In this document: positions 1 to 6,910 of the stretch, piece by piece
Layout of the letters: each line of letters starts with the position of its first letter
How positions within the stretch are numbered: position 1 is the stretch's first letter
NCBI GenBank assembly: GCA_964599835.1
Contig: CAZRHF010000063.1
Location: 1 to 12,493 of the forward strand
From: SFWF01 sp964599835
GTDB taxonomy: Bacteria; Bacillota; Clostridia; Oscillospirales; Acutalibacteraceae
Direction of reading: 5' to 3'
DNA: 12,493 bases
Position numbers and translations under genes: made by a program
Notes under the pieces: model-generated
Told to the model about the DNA's origin: nothing
Database searches by the model: none
The model's input: the letters and a program-made list of their open reading frames with translations, nothing else

Positions 1-226
1 ATCTAATATTTTCCTCGGCAGCGCCGTCGCGAAGGGTTACGGGCTGAAAAACGGGTATGCCGTGCTTTTCGGCGCAGACCTTAACGGGGGGCGGTGTTAG
101 TATCTGTTTTCTGCCAACCGCCTTGTCGGGCTGGGTATATGCTCCGACGATATCGTGACCTGCGGCAACAAGTGCCTCAAGGGTGGGAACGGCAAATTCG
201 GGTGTTCCCATAAAAAGGATCTTCAT
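1..226 (-). CDS. fmt: Methionyl-tRNA formyltransferase, N-terminal part (cut by window edge)
   Basis: Fmt transfers a formyl group from 10-formyl-tetrahydrofolate to the amino group of Met on initiator tRNA in the cytoplasm. Only the first 75 codons are present; the rest lies beyond position 1. The N-terminus reads MKILFMGTPEFAVPTLEAL, the typical opening of the Rossmann-like formyltransferase fold. It is followed near residues 31-49 by the conserved segment TQPDKAVGR...LTPPPVK, which in this family lies near the folate and tRNA binding surface. The ATG at 226 is preceded by GGAG, which overlaps the TAG stop of the deformylase gene upstream; only 9 nt separate the two genes, so they are surely co-transcribed and probably coupled. 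Formylation by Fmt and deformylation by Def are the paired steps of bacterial initiation. The fragment shows no frameshift. Identity is confident from the motifs; completeness cannot be judged. Confidence 0.95.
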   Translation of the reverse strand, partial: MKILFMGTPEFAVPTLEALVAAGHDIVGAYTQPDKAVGRKQILTPPPVKVCAEKHGIPVFQPVTLRDGAAEENIR

Positions 227-235
227 AAAATTCTC

Positions 236-676
236 CTATTTTACAAGTCTGTCTTTATAGACAATGCCGTCGAGATGATCGATCTCGTGGCAGAGAGCAC
301 GGGCAAGAAGTCCTTCGCCCGTTACGGTGAAGTTTTCGCCCTTTCTGTTCTGGGCGCGGACGGTGACCTTTTCGGGACGGGAGGTAACACCGTACTCTCC
401 GGGGAAGGAAAGGCAACCCTCCTGCTCAAGCTGTTCCCCCTCGGTGGAGACGATTACAGGGTTAATAAGCTCGATCACGCCCTCACCTATATCGATAACG
501 CAGTATCTTCTGAGGATTCCGACCTGAGGTGCGGCAAGGCCTACACCGTCGGCGGCATACATAGTTTCACACATATCGTCGAGAATGGTGGCAAGGCGGT
601 CGTCGAAGGTAAGCTGAGTGCGGCAGACCTTTCTGAGAACGTCGTCACCGTTTTTAACAATGTTACGAATTGCCAT
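236..676 (-). CDS. def: Peptide deformylase
   Basis: This enzyme removes the formyl group from the N-terminal Met of nascent proteins at the ribosome exit and is a metal-dependent (usually Fe2+) hydrolase. At 146 aa it is a compact form. All three family motifs are visible: GVGLAAPQVG (residues 44-53), EGCLSFPG (87-94, with metal ligand Cys88), and HEIDH (130-134, with ligands His130 and His134 and catalytic Glu131) followed by LDG. The protein ends shortly after the third motif, with no long C-terminal tail. The ATG at 676 is preceded by AAGGA with about 7 nt spacing and gives the canonical MAIRNIVKNGDDVLRK start. It sits 13 nt after the priA stop and 9 nt before fmt, within the housekeeping operon. 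Confidence 0.97.
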   Translation of the reverse strand: MAIRNIVKNGDDVLRKVCRTQLTFDDRLATILDDMCETMYAADGVGLAAPQVGILRRYCVIDIGEGVIELINPVIVSTEGEQLEQEGCLSFPGEYGVTSRPEKVTVRAQNRKGENFTVTGEGLLARALCHEIDHLDGIVYKDRLVK

Positions 677-689
677 TTTAGTTTCCTTT

Positions 690-3101
690 CTATATGATCG
701 TTTCGGGGTTTATATCCACCGAAATCGAAGTATCTCTCTGAGTTTTTATAAGCACCGCTTTACGAAGAAGCTCACGGAAGCGGGCGGAATTTTTTGCTTT
801 AATTATCAGTCGGTAGCGGTATTTGCCGCTTACCTTGGGCATTGCGGCGGCAGAGGGACCGAGAATTTTAAGCTTAACGTCGGAATAATCTGTTTTAACA
901 CCTTCGGTTATGGCATTAAATACATCCTTTGCGGCGGTTTCGGCCAGATCTCTGTCGGAGGACTGAACGGTTATCTGTGCAATGTCGCAATAGGGCGGGT
1001 AGGTCAGCATTTTTCTGATACCGATCTCGCTACTGTAAAAACCCTCATAATCCTGAGCGGCGGCAAGACGGATAAGATTACTTTCGGGATCGGTGGTCTG
1101 CACGATGGCGACACCCTTATCCTCTCCCCTTCCTGCACGTCCCAGAACCTGGGTCAGCAGAGAAAAGGAACGCTCGAAGCTTCGGTAGTCGGTGCTGTTG
1201 GCGGCACTGTCGGCGCCGATAACGCCAACCACCGTAACGTTCGGGAAGTTAAGTCCCTTTGCGACCATCTGGGTTCCCAGCATTATGTTATATTTTCCGT
1301 CGGCAAAATCACCGAGATATGAGCTGAAGGAATCCTTTGAAGTGGTGCTGTCGGCGTCGAGGCGAAGGATAGAAGCCTCGGGAAAGGTCGCTTTAAGCTC
1401 CTCTTCTATTTTCTGTGTACCGACGCCCATAAAACGAAGGGTGGCGTCGGGACAGTTGGGGCATTTTTTGTTTGCCTGCTCGCTATAACCGCAGTAGTGA
1501 CACATAAGACGGCCGTTAGCCGAGTGGTAGGTCAAGGAGATACTACAGTTTGGGCAGGTTGCAACGTATCCGCAGGAGGGACAGGAAATATAGGTATTAT
1601 GGCCTCTGCGGTTCAAGAGAATTATGGCCTGCTTACCCTTTTCAAGGGCGTCGCTGACCGACAGCTTCAGTTCGCGGCTTAATGGCCCTGCGTTACCCTC
1701 ACGAAGCTCCTGCCGCATATCCACCGTTTTGACCTCGGGTAAAACCGCATTTCCGTAGCGTTTGCCCATGGTACAGAGGGTGTATTTACCGATTTTTGCG
1801 GCGGTGTAGCTTTCGAGGGATGGGGTGGCCGAAGCCAACAGAAGCAGCGCCTTATTATAGGCGGCGCGGAATTTCGCCAGATCTCTGGCGTGGAAACGGG
1901 GAGATTTTTCGGATTTATAGGTATGCTCCTGCTCCTCGTCTATGATTATAAGGGAAAGATTTTTAATGGGGGCAAATATTGCCGAACGGGTTCCGATAGC
2001 CAAGACTGCTTCGCCGTTTTTGACTCTTTTCCACTCGTCCATACGCTGACCCAGCGACATTGCCGAATGAAAGAGAGCAACCTTTTTGCCGTAGCGGTTA
2101 CCGAAAATTGCTACCGTCTGAGGAGTAAGGGAAATTTCGGGAACCATTATTATGGCGCCCTCTCCCCTGTCCATTACCTCGTCGACAAGCTTTAAAAATA
2201 CGCTGGTCTTTCCGCTTCCGGTAACGCCGTAAAGCAGAGCGGCATTGCCCTTATCCTCGCAAAGCTTTTCGCTGAGGGTGTTAAAAGCGGCACCCTGGAG
2301 GTCGGTAAGTTCAATTTTTTCGCGAATCCCATCGGAGTTCTGCGGTATCGGTGAGCGATAGACCTCCTTTTCGAAGATCTCGATAACCCCGTGCTTATTC
2401 AGGGTGGAAAATACCGACTGTGATGCTCCCGTAAAGTAGGCAAGCTCTTTGAGCGATGCTCCCTGAAGGTCGGCAACAAGCTCAGCCACCTCCCTTTGAC
2501 GGGGGGTAAGCTTTATCTGCTCCAGCTCTTCGGGAGAGACCCTGAGTCTGGCACAGCGGAGGGTAGAGTCGCCCATTCGTCTTACGGCCAAACTGCTTTT
2601 TTTTAGCATTTTATCTTTGACCAGAACCGAAAGATCGCGGTCGGATAAAAAGTCGAAGGAAGAAAGCAGGCTTGAAGCCGACACTGATCCCGACGCAGAA
2701 AAAAGCTCCTCTAAAGGAAGATATTTTCCCGAAAAGGGAACCTCGCCCTTTTCGTAGACCTCCGACACCTTAAAGCTGATGCCTGCGGGAAGGACGGCCT
2801 TTACGGCGTCAAAATAGGTGCAGAAGCAATGCTCATGCATCCATTTACACATCTGAAGCATCTCGTCGGAGAGTATGGGGGTGTCGTCGATAAGACGGCT
2901 TATCTGCTTATAGTCGGCGGCAACAGGGCTACTGTTTACATCAAGCACCATTCCCTGACGGGGAGTGTTTCCCCTGCCGAAGGGCACCACCACGCGGCAT
3001 CCCGGCAGAACAGCACCCTCAAGCTCGTCCGGTACGCAGTATCCGTAGGGCTTATCGAAGGAATATGCAGTTTGTTCGAGTATTATATCTGCAAGCAGCA
3101 T
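690..3101 (-). CDS. priA: Primosomal protein N' (replication restart helicase PriA)
   Basis: PriA is a 3'-to-5' superfamily-2 DNA helicase that recognises stalled or repaired forks and reloads the replisome. The 803-aa product has the expected layout: an N-terminal fork-binding domain (about 1-110), a winged-helix-like stretch (about 190-250), helicase lobe 1 with Walker A GVTGSGKT (292-299) and the Walker B/motif II box DEEQEHTYK (388-396), and a zinc region with eight cysteines in four CxxC pairs (507/510, 516/519, 534/537, 547/550). Helicase lobe 2 follows, with the QVLGRAGRG motif (651-659). I chose the ATG at 3101 because GGAGG lies 8 nt upstream of it. A GTG five codons further upstream (3116) is in frame but would place the GGAGG inside the gene. 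The gap to rpoZ is 31 nt. The B. subtilis operon has coaBC between these two genes; it is absent here. Confidence 0.97.
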   Translation of the reverse strand: MLLADIILEQTAYSFDKPYGYCVPDELEGAVLPGCRVVVPFGRGNTPRQGMVLDVNSSPVAADYKQISRLIDDTPILSDEMLQMCKWMHEHCFCTYFDAVKAVLPAGISFKVSEVYEKGEVPFSGKYLPLEELFSASGSVSASSLLSSFDFLSDRDLSVLVKDKMLKKSSLAVRRMGDSTLRCARLRVSPEELEQIKLTPRQREVAELVADLQGASLKELAYFTGASQSVFSTLNKHGVIEIFEKEVYRSPIPQNSDGIREKIELTDLQGAAFNTLSEKLCEDKGNAALLYGVTGSGKTSVFLKLVDEVMDRGEGAIIMVPEISLTPQTVAIFGNRYGKKVALFHSAMSLGQRMDEWKRVKNGEAVLAIGTRSAIFAPIKNLSLIIIDEEQEHTYKSEKSPRFHARDLAKFRAAYNKALLLLASATPSLESYTAAKIGKYTLCTMGKRYGNAVLPEVKTVDMRQELREGNAGPLSRELKLSVSDALEKGKQAIILLNRRGHNTYISCPSCGYVATCPNCSISLTYHSANGRLMCHYCGYSEQANKKCPNCPDATLRFMGVGTQKIEEELKATFPEASILRLDADSTTSKDSFSSYLGDFADGKYNIMLGTQMVAKGLNFPNVTVVGVIGADSAANSTDYRSFERSFSLLTQVLGRAGRGEDKGVAIVQTTDPESNLIRLAAAQDYEGFYSSEIGIRKMLTYPPYCDIAQITVQSSDRDLAETAAKDVFNAITEGVKTDYSDVKLKILGPSAAAMPKVSGKYRYRLIIKAKNSARFRELLRKAVLIKTQRDTSISVDINPETII

Positions 3102-3132
3102 TCCTTCGTCCTCCACACAAAATCAGTTTAAA

Positions 3133-3309
3133 TTATTCTACCTCGTCAGCCATTTTGTTGATGGCGATGGTAACGGGCTTTTCGATAATGATCTCGCCCT
3201 TTTCTTCTGCCTCGTCGGCGATCTTTCTTGCGTTTTTAGCGATCTGATTTACCAGCTTATAGCGGTTGTCACAGCTTCCTATAAGCTTTCCGATTGCGGG
3301 ATTTAACAT
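3133..3309 (-). CDS. rpoZ: DNA-directed RNA polymerase subunit omega
   Basis: This is a short 58-aa protein beginning MLNPAIGKLIGSCDNRYKL. The small omega subunit wraps the C-terminal region of beta-prime and helps RNA polymerase assembly. The run CDNRYKLVNQIAKNARKIA matches the conserved first helices of omega (usually xxxRYxLVxxxAKRARxL). The tail reads KPVTIAINKMADEVE, close to the family's usual KPVxxAxxEIxxGKI block. It is shorter than the roughly 67-aa B. subtilis protein. The ATG at 3309 overlaps the 3' end of gmk by 7 nt, and GAGGTG lies 8 nt upstream inside gmk, so translational coupling to gmk is likely. Its position between gmk and priA matches other Firmicutes and supports the assignment of such a small ORF. 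Confidence 0.93.
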   Translation of the reverse strand: MLNPAIGKLIGSCDNRYKLVNQIAKNARKIADEAEEKGEIIIEKPVTIAINKMADEVE

Positions 3310-3911
3310 TTTCCTAACACCTCATCTATTAAATAGTTTTGTCTTTTTATATTAAGTCTGTCGGATCTTATTATCGTAACAAAATCCTCAACAGCCTCGT
3401 CTAAATCGTCGTTGACGACGATATAGTCGTAATTTTTAGCCTCGGCTATCTCGTCGAGGGCGGCCTTCATACGTTTCTCTATTACCTCGGGAGCATCGGT
3501 ACCGCGGGCTGAAAGTCGGCGGTTAAGCTCCTCGTATGAGGGGGGCATTATAAAGACCGAAATTGCGTCCTCACGGCACTTCTTTATGTTCTTGGCGCCG
3601 TTTACGTCGACCTCTACAATTATTTCGTTTCCTTCGGCTATCGCTTTATCGACGGGAGCTTTAGGAGTTCCGTAATAATTTCCTACATAGTTATTATATT
3701 CCAGTAAAAGGTCGTTTTTAATCATATCCTCGAAATATTCGCGGGAAACGAAGTTATATTTTTCGCCCTCAACCTCCCCCGGACGCATATCGCGGGTTAT
3801 GGTAGATATCGAAAATTTAATTTCGGGAAGCCGTCCGAAGACCTTCTGAAGGATGGTATCCTTGCCCGAGCCCGAAGGACCCGAAACGATTATAAGTCTG
3901 CCTTTAGTCAT
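3303..3911 (-). CDS. gmk: Guanylate kinase
   Basis: This cytoplasmic enzyme phosphorylates GMP to GDP with ATP, feeding GTP and (p)ppGpp pools. The 202-aa product has the P-loop GPSGSGKD (residues 11-18), the GMP-binding stretch around STITRDMRPGEVEG (36-49) followed by KYNFVS, the VDVNGAKNIK segment (101-110), and the closing YDYIVVNDDL motif (161-170). The length matches bacterial Gmk. The ATG at 3911 is preceded by GGAGG with 9 nt spacing, within the acidic tail of remA. An upstream in-frame start (3959) would add 16 lysine- and arginine-rich residues but lacks such a site and would overlap remA more. The gene overlaps remA by 8 nt and rpoZ by 7 nt. The P-loop ends in Asp where many homologues have Gly or Ser before Thr; I do not think this affects the assignment. 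Confidence 0.97.
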   Translation of the reverse strand: MTKGRLIIVSGPSGSGKDTILQKVFGRLPEIKFSISTITRDMRPGEVEGEKYNFVSREYFEDMIKNDLLLEYNNYVGNYYGTPKAPVDKAIAEGNEIIVEVDVNGAKNIKKCREDAISVFIMPPSYEELNRRLSARGTDAPEVIEKRMKAALDEIAEAKNYDYIVVNDDLDEAVEDFVTIIRSDRLNIKRQNYLIDEVLGKC

Positions 3912-4170
3912 CGGTTTCTTCCTCCGTTTCTTCGCCCGTTTCGGTAGCGCGGTTTGCAACCGTTTCGGGGTAGAGATAGGTTAAAATTATAAGATCGCTG
4001 TCGGTAATGATTACGGCGCGGGTCTTTCGTCCGTGGGTAGCATCGATAAGGGTTCCGCTTTCCTTAGCTTCGCCGATGAGACGCTTTATGGGAGCCGATT
4101 CGGGGCTGACGATGGAGACGATACGCTCGGCCGATACCATATTACCGAAGCCTATATTTATAAGTTTCAT
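3904..4170 (-). CDS. remA: RemA family DNA-binding regulator (DUF370)
   Basis: This small (88 aa) protein belongs to the RemA/DUF370 family. In B. subtilis RemA is a DNA-binding activator of biofilm matrix operons and of osmoprotection genes, forming oligomeric rings that wrap DNA. The sequence opens MKLINIGFGNMVSAERIVSI and continues VSPESAPIKRLI (21-32) and LIDATHGRKTRAVIITDSD (41-59), nearly colinear with the B. subtilis protein. Arg16 and Pro27 align with Arg18 and Pro29 there, both known from loss-of-function alleles. The tail (75-88) is glutamate-, threonine- and aspartate-rich and probably disordered. The ATG at 4170 has AGGTG six nt upstream; a GTG three codons earlier is less likely. 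It lies 9 nt after yicC and overlaps gmk by 8 nt. The regulated genes in this organism cannot be inferred from the window. Confidence 0.94.
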   Translation of the reverse strand: MKLINIGFGNMVSAERIVSIVSPESAPIKRLIGEAKESGTLIDATHGRKTRAVIITDSDLIILTYLYPETVANRATETGEETEEETDD

Positions 4171-4179
4171 ATCCTGCAC

Positions 4180-5058
4180 CTACTCGATATTCTGAATCTG
4201 TTCGCGGATCTTTTCAATCTCGGATTTAATATCCACAACCGCCTGAGCTATCTCGATATTCTGAGCCTTGGAGCCGATGGTGTTGGTCTCGCGGTTCATT
4301 TCCTGAACAATGAAGTCGAGCTTACGTCCGACCGCTCCGCCCTTTTCCAGCATATCGGAAAGCTGAGCTATATGACTGCGCAGTCTTACCGTTTCTTCGG
4401 CAACGGCAACCTTGTCGGCATAAATTGCGGTCTCGGTAATCACCCTTGCCTCATCATAGTCAGCACCGTTTAAAAGCTCTTTGATCTTTCCTTCAAGCTT
4501 TTCGCGGTAGGCCTCTACCGTTTCGGGAGACTTTTCTTCAATAAAGGAGACCTTGTCGAGAATAACGCCGACCCGGGACAAAACATCCTCGCGGAGCTTT
4601 GCGCCTTCGACCTCACGCATAGCGATAAAATTATCGATCGCAACAGAGCAGGCGGCAAGCACAGCCTCGGCTACGGCCTCCTCGTCGATCTCAGACTTAA
4701 CGACCTTAAACATATCGGAATTACCGATAAAGGATGCAGCAGAAACGCCCGACGGAATTTCGTACTTCTCGGATAAAAGCTTCAGCGCCTTTATATATGC
4801 GTCGGCATAGGTCTCGTTAAGCTCGACGGTTATTTCATCGTCGACCCCCGATTCGGCCGAAACATACATTTCCACCTTACCGCGGGATACCCTCTCGGCA
4901 GTATAGGATTTAAGCTTATCTTCCAAAAACAGGTAGCCTCTCGGCAGACGGCAGGAAAATTCCATATAGCGAGAATTTACCGATTTGAGCTCTACGGTAA
5001 AATCGAACCCTGCTCCGCTTGCCTGTCCGCGGCCATAGCCCGTCATACTTCTGACCAT
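4180..5058 (-). CDS. yicC: YicC/YloC family endoribonuclease
   Basis: This 292-aa protein is a member of the YicC/YloC family. E. coli YicC and B. subtilis YloC have been described as endoribonucleases, and E. coli YicC is linked to turnover of the small RNA RyhB. The N-terminal domain starts MVRSMTGYGRG (1-11) and has the conserved VELKSVNSRYMEF (22-34). The C-terminal DUF1732 domain contains EEKSPETVEAYREKL (174-188), EETVRLRSHIAQL (221-233) and the hallmark GGAVGRKLDFIVQEMNRE (240-257) followed by TNTIGSKAQN. A charged helix closes the protein. The ATG at 5058 has GGAGGT six nt upstream; an in-frame ATG at 5094 would add 12 residues without a comparable site. It is the first gene of the seven-gene operon, about 40 nt downstream of the predicted transcription start. 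Confidence 0.95.
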   Translation of the reverse strand: MVRSMTGYGRGQASGAGFDFTVELKSVNSRYMEFSCRLPRGYLFLEDKLKSYTAERVSRGKVEMYVSAESGVDDEITVELNETYADAYIKALKLLSEKYEIPSGVSAASFIGNSDMFKVVKSEIDEEAVAEAVLAACSVAIDNFIAMREVEGAKLREDVLSRVGVILDKVSFIEEKSPETVEAYREKLEGKIKELLNGADYDEARVITETAIYADKVAVAEETVRLRSHIAQLSDMLEKGGAVGRKLDFIVQEMNRETNTIGSKAQNIEIAQAVVDIKSEIEKIREQIQNIE

Positions 5059-5107
5059 ATAATTACCTCCGAACGGCAGGATATTAATATCCATTATAAT
5101 TCATATT

Positions 5108-5137
5108 ATTTTACCAAATAATACGGTATTTTGTCAA
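5108..5137 (-). promoter_or_regulatory. Sigma-A promoter of the yicC-to-fmt operon
   Basis: On the minus strand, TTGACA (5132-5137) is followed after 18 nt by TAAAAT (5108-5113). The -35 box is a perfect consensus and the surroundings are A/T-rich. Transcription would start near 5100, giving a 5' leader of about 40 nt before the yicC ATG. It is the only clear promoter found for the seven genes to its left. Confidence 0.8.
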
Positions 5138-5175
5138 CCTTTCGGGGGTGTTTTGTAACCTTTTTTTAACCATTA

Positions 5176-5202
5176 AAGCCCCCGTCCTAAGGACGAGGGC
5201 TT
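5176..5202 (-). terminator. Probable terminator hairpin after cysK
   Basis: Two 12-nt arms (5176-5187 and 5191-5202) enclose a 3-nt loop, 15 nt beyond the cysK stop. In minus-strand RNA all 12 positions pair, one of them as G-U. In plus-strand RNA the same position would be a C-A mismatch, which favours function in the cysK direction. The downstream tract on the minus strand is not a clean U run (TTTAATGGTT), so termination may be partial or need a factor. Confidence 0.55.
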
Positions 5203-5217
5203 AAGAATATCTTTATT

Positions 5218-6144
5218 TTATTCAAATAACGGAGTGGAGAAGTATCTCTCGGCGGTGTCGGGCAGGACGGTTACGACCGTTTTTTCCTTACCCAGCTTTT
5301 TTGCAAGACGAAGGGCGGCGGCAACGTTGGTACCGCTGCTGATCCCGCACATAATGCCTTCCTTGCTTGCAAGGTCCTTGGAGGTCTTAAGAGCTTCCTC
5401 GTCCTTGATTATACACACGTCGTCGTAGATATCGGTATTAAGTATCTCGGGGATTATTCCGTCGCCGATACCCATTTGAATATGGGTACCGATGGAGCCG
5501 CCCGAAAGAATTGCGGCGTTTTCGGGTTCGGCCGCCCAGATGGTAATATCGGGGTTTTGAGCCTTGAGGGTCTCCCCTATTCCCGTAATAGTACCGCCTG
5601 TGCCGATTCCGGAACAGAAGCCGTGTATTGGTCCGCCCACCTGCTCAAGTATTTCCATGCCGGTGGCGAAACGCTGAATTTCGGGGTTGGCGGGATTTTC
5701 GAACTGCTGAGGAACGAAGACGTTTTCATCCTCATCTCTCATTTTAAGGGCAAGGTTTAAACACTCTTCGATACAAAGACCGATATTTCCCGCGTCGTGA
5801 ACCAGGATGACCTCGGCACCGTAGTGGCAGACCAGCTTACGACGTTCTTCGCTTACCGAGTCGGGCATAATTATTTTAACCTTATAGCCCTTTACGGCAC
5901 CGACTAAAGCAAGGCCTATGCCCTGGTTGCCGCTTGTAGGCTCGACGATCACGGTATTTTCGTTTAAAAGGCCTTGCTTTTCGGCCTCGTTTATCATATT
6001 GAGTGCGGTACGGGTTTTTATAGAGCCGCCGACGTTAAGACCTTCAAACTTTACGAGTATTCTTGCGTCATCGGGACCCGTCATACGCTGAAGCTCTATC
6101 ATAGGAGTATGCCCTACCGCTTCGAGAATGTTTTTGCAGATCAT
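5218..6144 (-). CDS. cysK: Cysteine synthase A (O-acetylserine sulfhydrylase)
   Basis: This is a PLP-dependent enzyme that makes cysteine from O-acetylserine and sulfide in the cytoplasm. The 308-aa length is typical. Visible features are the PLP lysine Lys43 in VGGSIKTRTA (38-47), the substrate loop EPTSGNQGIGLA (68-79), the phosphate-binding glycine loop GIGTGGTITG (179-188), and Ser269/Ser270 in GISSG, which contacts the PLP ring nitrogen in the family. The end, LPDTAERYFSTPLFE, is classic CysK. Two active-site motifs differ from the textbook form: KTRTA instead of KDRIA-like, and SGNQG instead of SGNTG. I believe related Clostridia carry the same variant, but this is from memory. The ATG at 6144 has AGGA six nt upstream. 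The gene has its own promoter and a hairpin behind it, so it is probably monocistronic. No serine acetyltransferase (cysE) is adjacent. Confidence 0.93.
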   Translation of the reverse strand: MICKNILEAVGHTPMIELQRMTGPDDARILVKFEGLNVGGSIKTRTALNMINEAEKQGLLNENTVIVEPTSGNQGIGLALVGAVKGYKVKIIMPDSVSEERRKLVCHYGAEVILVHDAGNIGLCIEECLNLALKMRDEDENVFVPQQFENPANPEIQRFATGMEILEQVGGPIHGFCSGIGTGGTITGIGETLKAQNPDITIWAAEPENAAILSGGSIGTHIQMGIGDGIIPEILNTDIYDDVCIIKDEEALKTSKDLASKEGIMCGISSGTNVAAALRLAKKLGKEKTVVTVLPDTAERYFSTPLFE

Positions 6145-6206
6145 AAAAATTCCTTTCGGGGACTTGTTTTAAAGTATTCTATACCAAATTTACACGCCTG
6201 ACACAG

Positions 6207-6235
6207 ATTATACCATAACCGACAAAAAAAGGCAA
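6207..6235 (-). promoter_or_regulatory. Extended -10 promoter of cysK
   Basis: On the minus strand, TTGCCT (6230-6235) lies 17 nt upstream of a perfect TATAAT (6207-6212), which is preceded by TGG (an extended -10). The predicted start is near 6200, leaving about 55 nt of leader, too short for a T-box or SAM riboswitch. The T-run in the spacer also follows the C26 gene stop but has no hairpin, so I do not call it a terminator. Confidence 0.75.
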
Positions 6236-6242
6236 GGGTCGA

Positions 6243-6896
6243 TTATCTTTTACACATTTCCACAAAACGGACAAATACCGCCTCACCGTCCACAGTATCG
6301 GGACGCTTGTTTGCAAAGCACATTCTTTCGGGATGCCACTGAAAGGCCATTACGGGGAGAAACTTATGCTCAAAGGCTTCGACTACCGCCGTTTCCTTTT
6401 CTTGTGCGGTAATTCTAAGTCCTTCCCCCAAACGCTTTACGGCCTGATGGTGAAAGCTGTTCACCGAAAATTCCTCACCGTAAAGGGTATGCGCAACACT
6501 TCCCCTTACGGATGTGACGGTATGTACAAGGTCAAAGTCAGCACCCGAGCAATGAAGGGAGGCTGAGTCGATATGCTGATGTAAAGCACCGCCGAAATAA
6601 ACGTTTAAAAGCTGAGCCCCTCTGCAGATGCCCATAACGGGTTTTCCCGCCTTTATAAAGGCCTCGGCGAGTTTAAGCTCGGCCTCGTCTCTTGCCGTAT
6701 CTATATTTTTTGAGCCCTTTATCTCCTCGCCGTAATATTTTGGATGAAGATCGGGCCCTCCCCCTAAAATGAGAGCGTCAAAGCTCAGATCCACGTCCGG
6801 AAGATAGGCGGCAAAGGGGTCTCCCCCCACACCCTTTACGGCATTTATATAGTTTTCCCGTTTTGCACCTATTGACAAAAGAATTTTCGGTTTCAT
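6243..6896 (-). CDS. Peptidase C26 / gamma-glutamyl-gamma-aminobutyrate hydrolase-like class-I GATase
   Basis: This 217-aa protein has the class-I glutamine amidotransferase fold as a stand-alone hydrolase. The family (PuuD-like, peptidase C26) cleaves gamma-glutamyl amide bonds. The LILGGGPDLHPKYYGE segment (42-57) is the characteristic oxyanion-side motif of the C26 group. The nucleophile elbow is GICRGAQLLN (89-98, Cys91), and the triad is completed by FQWHPE (185-190, His188 and Glu190). There is no synthetase partner domain and no signal peptide. I chose the ATG at 6896 because GAGGAG lies 7 nt upstream. A second ATG at 6911 overlaps the dipeptidase TGA as TGATG and would add five residues, but has no ribosome binding site. 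It is co-transcribed with the dipeptidase gene 14 nt upstream. The natural substrate is not shown by the sequence: gamma-Glu-GABA, gamma-glutamyl peptides and muropeptide fragments are all possible. Confidence 0.85.
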   Translation of the reverse strand: MKPKILLSIGAKRENYINAVKGVGGDPFAAYLPDVDLSFDALILGGGPDLHPKYYGEEIKGSKNIDTARDEAELKLAEAFIKAGKPVMGICRGAQLLNVYFGGALHQHIDSASLHCSGADFDLVHTVTSVRGSVAHTLYGEEFSVNSFHHQAVKRLGEGLRITAQEKETAVVEAFEHKFLPVMAFQWHPERMCFANKRPDTVDGEAVFVRFVEMCKR

Positions 6897-6910
6897 AAGC
6901 AGTCTCCTCA

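Noticed and set aside
155..1322. Plus-strand open frames of 180 and 234 codons antisense to fmt, def and priA
   Set aside because: The opposite strand encodes proteins with all catalytic motifs of deformylase and PriA. The plus-strand frames have no domain pattern and no credible ribosome binding sites.
3102..3116. Upstream GTG start for priA adding five residues
   Set aside because: The GGAGG at 3110-3114 would fall inside the gene; the ATG at 3101 has this site at the correct 8-nt distance and gives the usual PriA N-terminus.
4033..4473. Plus-strand frame of 146 codons across remA and yicC
   Set aside because: It spans the junction of two conserved minus-strand genes and has composition typical of a shadow frame.
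6145..6206. T-box or SAM riboswitch upstream of cysK
   Set aside because: The leader after the predicted start is only about 55 nt and shows no T-box or riboswitch motifs.
6213..6242. T-run after the C26 hydrolase gene as a terminator
   Set aside because: There is a run of seven T on the minus strand but no stem before it. The run is better explained as the spacer of the cysK promoter.
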